From Petropleomorpha daqingensis (GTDB taxonomy: Bacteria > Actinomycetota > Actinomycetes > Mycobacteriales > Geodermatophilaceae): 64,000 bases of DNA. The notes below the pieces were generated by a model, which saw nothing but the letters and a program-made list of their open reading frames with translations, made no database searches and was not told the origin of the DNA. A program made the position numbers and the translations under genes. Every line of letters begins with the position of its first letter. Within the stretch, counting starts at the first letter, position 1. Shown here one piece after another: positions 62,656 through 64,000 of this stretch. The stretch covers positions 1,364,001-1,428,000 of the forward strand of contig NZ_JACBZT010000001.1 of the NCBI RefSeq assembly GCF_013408985.1, given 5' to 3'.

Positions 62656-63813
62656 CTAGTAGGAGCGGGGGAGTTGCAGGTCGTGCTGGGCCACGAAGCT
62701 GAGGATCATCTCGCGGCTGACCGGCGCGATCCGGCTGACGCGGGACATCGCCAGGAGCGCGGCGACGCCGTACTCCTGGGACAGGCCGTTGCCGCCGTGG
62801 GTCTGGATCGCCTGGTCGACGGTGCGCGCCGCGGCCTCGGCGGCGGCGTACTTCGCGCTGTTCGCGGCGCTGCCGGCCTCCCGGCCGGTGTCGATCAGCC
62901 ACGCAGCCTTCTGCGTCATCAGCCGGGCCAGCTCGATCTCCACCTGGCAGGCGGCCAGCGGGTGCGCCAGGCCCTGGTGCGCGCCGATCGGCGTCCCCCA
63001 CACCTCCCGCTCGCGGGCGTAGGCGGTCGCCTTGCGCATCGCCAGCCGCGCGACGCCGAGGGAGTAGGCCGCGGCCATCACACGCTCGGGGTTCAGGCCG
63101 GCGAACAGCTGCGCGATGCCCTGGTCGGGGTGGCCGACCAGCGCGTCGGCGGGCAGCCGGACGTCGTCCAGGAACAGCGAGAACTGCCGCTCCGGGCTCA
63201 CGATCTCCATCGGGATCGGGTGCGCGGTCAGCCCGGGGGCACCGGTCGGGACGACGAACAGCGCCGGCCGCAGCGTCCCGGGCGGCCCGTCGGCGAGCCG
63301 CCCGACCACGAGCAGCGCGTCGGCCTGGTCGACGCCGCTGATCCACACCTTGCGGCCGGACAGCACCCACTCCTCGCCGTCCCGGCGGGCGATGGTGCTG
63401 ATCTCGTGGGAGTTCGAGCCGGCATCGGGCTCGGTGATGGCGAAGGCCATCGTCACCGAGCCGTCGGCGATCCCCGGCAGCCAGCGGTCCTTCTGCTCCG
63501 GCGTGCCGTAGCGGGTGATCACGGTGCCGCAGATCGCCGGCGACACGACCATCATCAGCAGCGGGCAACCGGCGGCGCCGAGCTCCTCCAGCACGATCGA
63601 GAGCTCCAGCAGCCCGCGGCCTCCCCCGCCGTGCTCCTCGGGGATGTTCACGCCGAGGAACCCGGCCTTGCCGACCTCCGACCACAGCGCGTCGGTGCGC
63701 CCGCCCGAGCGCGCCTGCGCGAGGAAGTACTCCTGCCCGTAGCGGGAGCCGAGGTCGGCGACGGCCGCCCGCAGCGCTCGCAGCTCGTCGCCCTCGTCGA
63801 AGTCCAGCGTCAC
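62656..63813 (-). CDS. acyl-CoA dehydrogenase
   Basis: A 385-residue flavoenzyme. Signatures are GFLGVNIPEEHGGGG, FAITEPDAGSNSHEI (FAD/substrate), LSGRKVWISGVDQAD, and the C-terminal QTHGGNGLSQEYGVAALLAMSRVSRI with the family's GG(N/A)G motif. The start GTG 63813 gives the usual N-terminus (DFDEGDELRALRAAV); the open frame extends upstream to 63918 without likeness to the family. It is divergent from the partial gene at 63921. Confidence 0.92.
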   Translation of the reverse strand: MTLDFDEGDELRALRAAVADLGSRYGQEYFLAQARSGGRTDALWSEVGKAGFLGVNIPEEHGGGGRGLLELSIVLEELGAAGCPLLMMVVSPAICGTVITRYGTPEQKDRWLPGIADGSVTMAFAITEPDAGSNSHEISTIARRDGEEWVLSGRKVWISGVDQADALLVVGRLADGPPGTLRPALFVVPTGAPGLTAHPIPMEIVSPERQFSLFLDDVRLPADALVGHPDQGIAQLFAGLNPERVMAAAYSLGVARLAMRKATAYAREREVWGTPIGAHQGLAHPLAACQVEIELARLMTQKAAWLIDTGREAGSAANSAKYAAAEAAARTVDQAIQTHGGNGLSQEYGVAALLAMSRVSRIAPVSREMILSFVAQHDLQLPRSY

Positions 63814-63920
63814 GGGGCGAGCCCACCACGGCTGCGGCTCCGGCCACAACCGCCTGCTCGACGGACGGACCGGTCCCCCGCGCTGGTCAGCGCGGCATCC
63901 GTCCGGCAGGCTCGCCAACC

Positions 63921-64000
63921 GTGCTCCTCGACGCCGCGCTGCTGTCCACCGGGATGGATGACGTCCCCGCCACCGCCCGGGAGCTGGAGGCCCGCGGGTA
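63921..64000 (+). CDS. probable LLM-class F420-dependent oxidoreductase, 5' end only
   Basis: Only 26 codons are visible: a GTG followed by LLDAALLSTGMDDVPATARELEARG. This opening, a short beta strand followed by a helix with ARELEARGY, is that of luciferase-like F420-dependent oxidoreductases of the TIGR03617-like group. Too little is present to be sure. It is divergent from the acyl-CoA dehydrogenase gene with a 107-base gap that could hold both promoters. Confidence 0.5.
   Translation, partial: MLLDAALLSTGMDDVPATARELEARG

Overview
The window reads as a chromosomal segment of a very high G+C actinobacterium. Supporting signs are frequent GTG/TTG starts, a mycothiol-dependent formaldehyde dehydrogenase, an HspR-type heat-shock repressor with HAIR operators, an F420-type oxidoreductase start at the right edge, and many MarR and MFS genes. 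Gene order and protein style suggest Geodermatophilaceae (Blastococcus, Geodermatophilus or Modestobacter), but this is inference; no rRNA gene is present to settle it.

Layout. 1-2.6 kb: an S-(hydroxymethyl)mycothiol dehydrogenase cut by the left edge, and an OFA-type MFS carrier with a 44-residue membrane partner. 2.6-15.2 kb: purine synthesis spread over several minus-strand units (purL, purQ, purS with an SCP2-like protein; purC-purB; purD; purA), interleaved with an AI-2E-family permease, RsgA and a glycerophosphodiester phosphodiesterase. 15.3-26 kb: a sugar ABC permease/ATPase pair without a binding protein, small membrane proteins, class II aldolase, a pentapeptide-repeat protein and FAD oxidase, DedA, pyrE, and a membrane molybdopterin oxidoreductase next to a fasciclin lipoprotein.

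26-37 kb is a stress region: clpB and the unit dnaK-grpE-dnaJ-hspR-marR on the minus strand, with an OhrR-like regulator and OsmC peroxidase, and a MarR/MFS efflux pair. HAIR-like operators lie before clpB and dnaK, so HspR probably controls both and its own operon. 37-47 kb: an AbiEi/DUF559-type protein flanked by related palindromes, a large membrane Fe-S reductase, DUF389 and CynX-type membrane proteins, dcd, a secreted subtilisin-like protease with Gly/Ser-rich linkers, and tRNA-Gly(CCC).

47.2-51.9 kb is the most unusual part: an acyl carrier protein, a 610-residue protein made of two cyclopropane-synthase-type methyltransferase domains in tandem, a Tat-exported protein of unknown function and a ketosynthase, facing a GNAT-like acyltransferase. 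It looks like a small uncharacterised lipid or N-acyl biosynthetic locus. 52-57.2 kb: a GGDEF-EAL protein, a universal stress protein, a GAF-GAF histidine kinase and a NarL-type regulator resembling the DevS/DevR (DosS/DosR) system, with DosR-box-like palindromes in the control regions. 57.2-59.2 kb: a coupled type III PKS / methyltransferase / DUF3140-like unit. 59.3-64 kb: a DUF6328-like membrane protein, ribokinase, a small acidic protein, an acyl-CoA synthetase and acyl-CoA dehydrogenase separated by a 46-bp perfect palindrome, and the start of a probable LLM-class F420 oxidoreductase. Perfect or near-perfect hairpins separate many transcription units. No CRISPR array, insertion sequence, phage gene or rRNA gene was seen.
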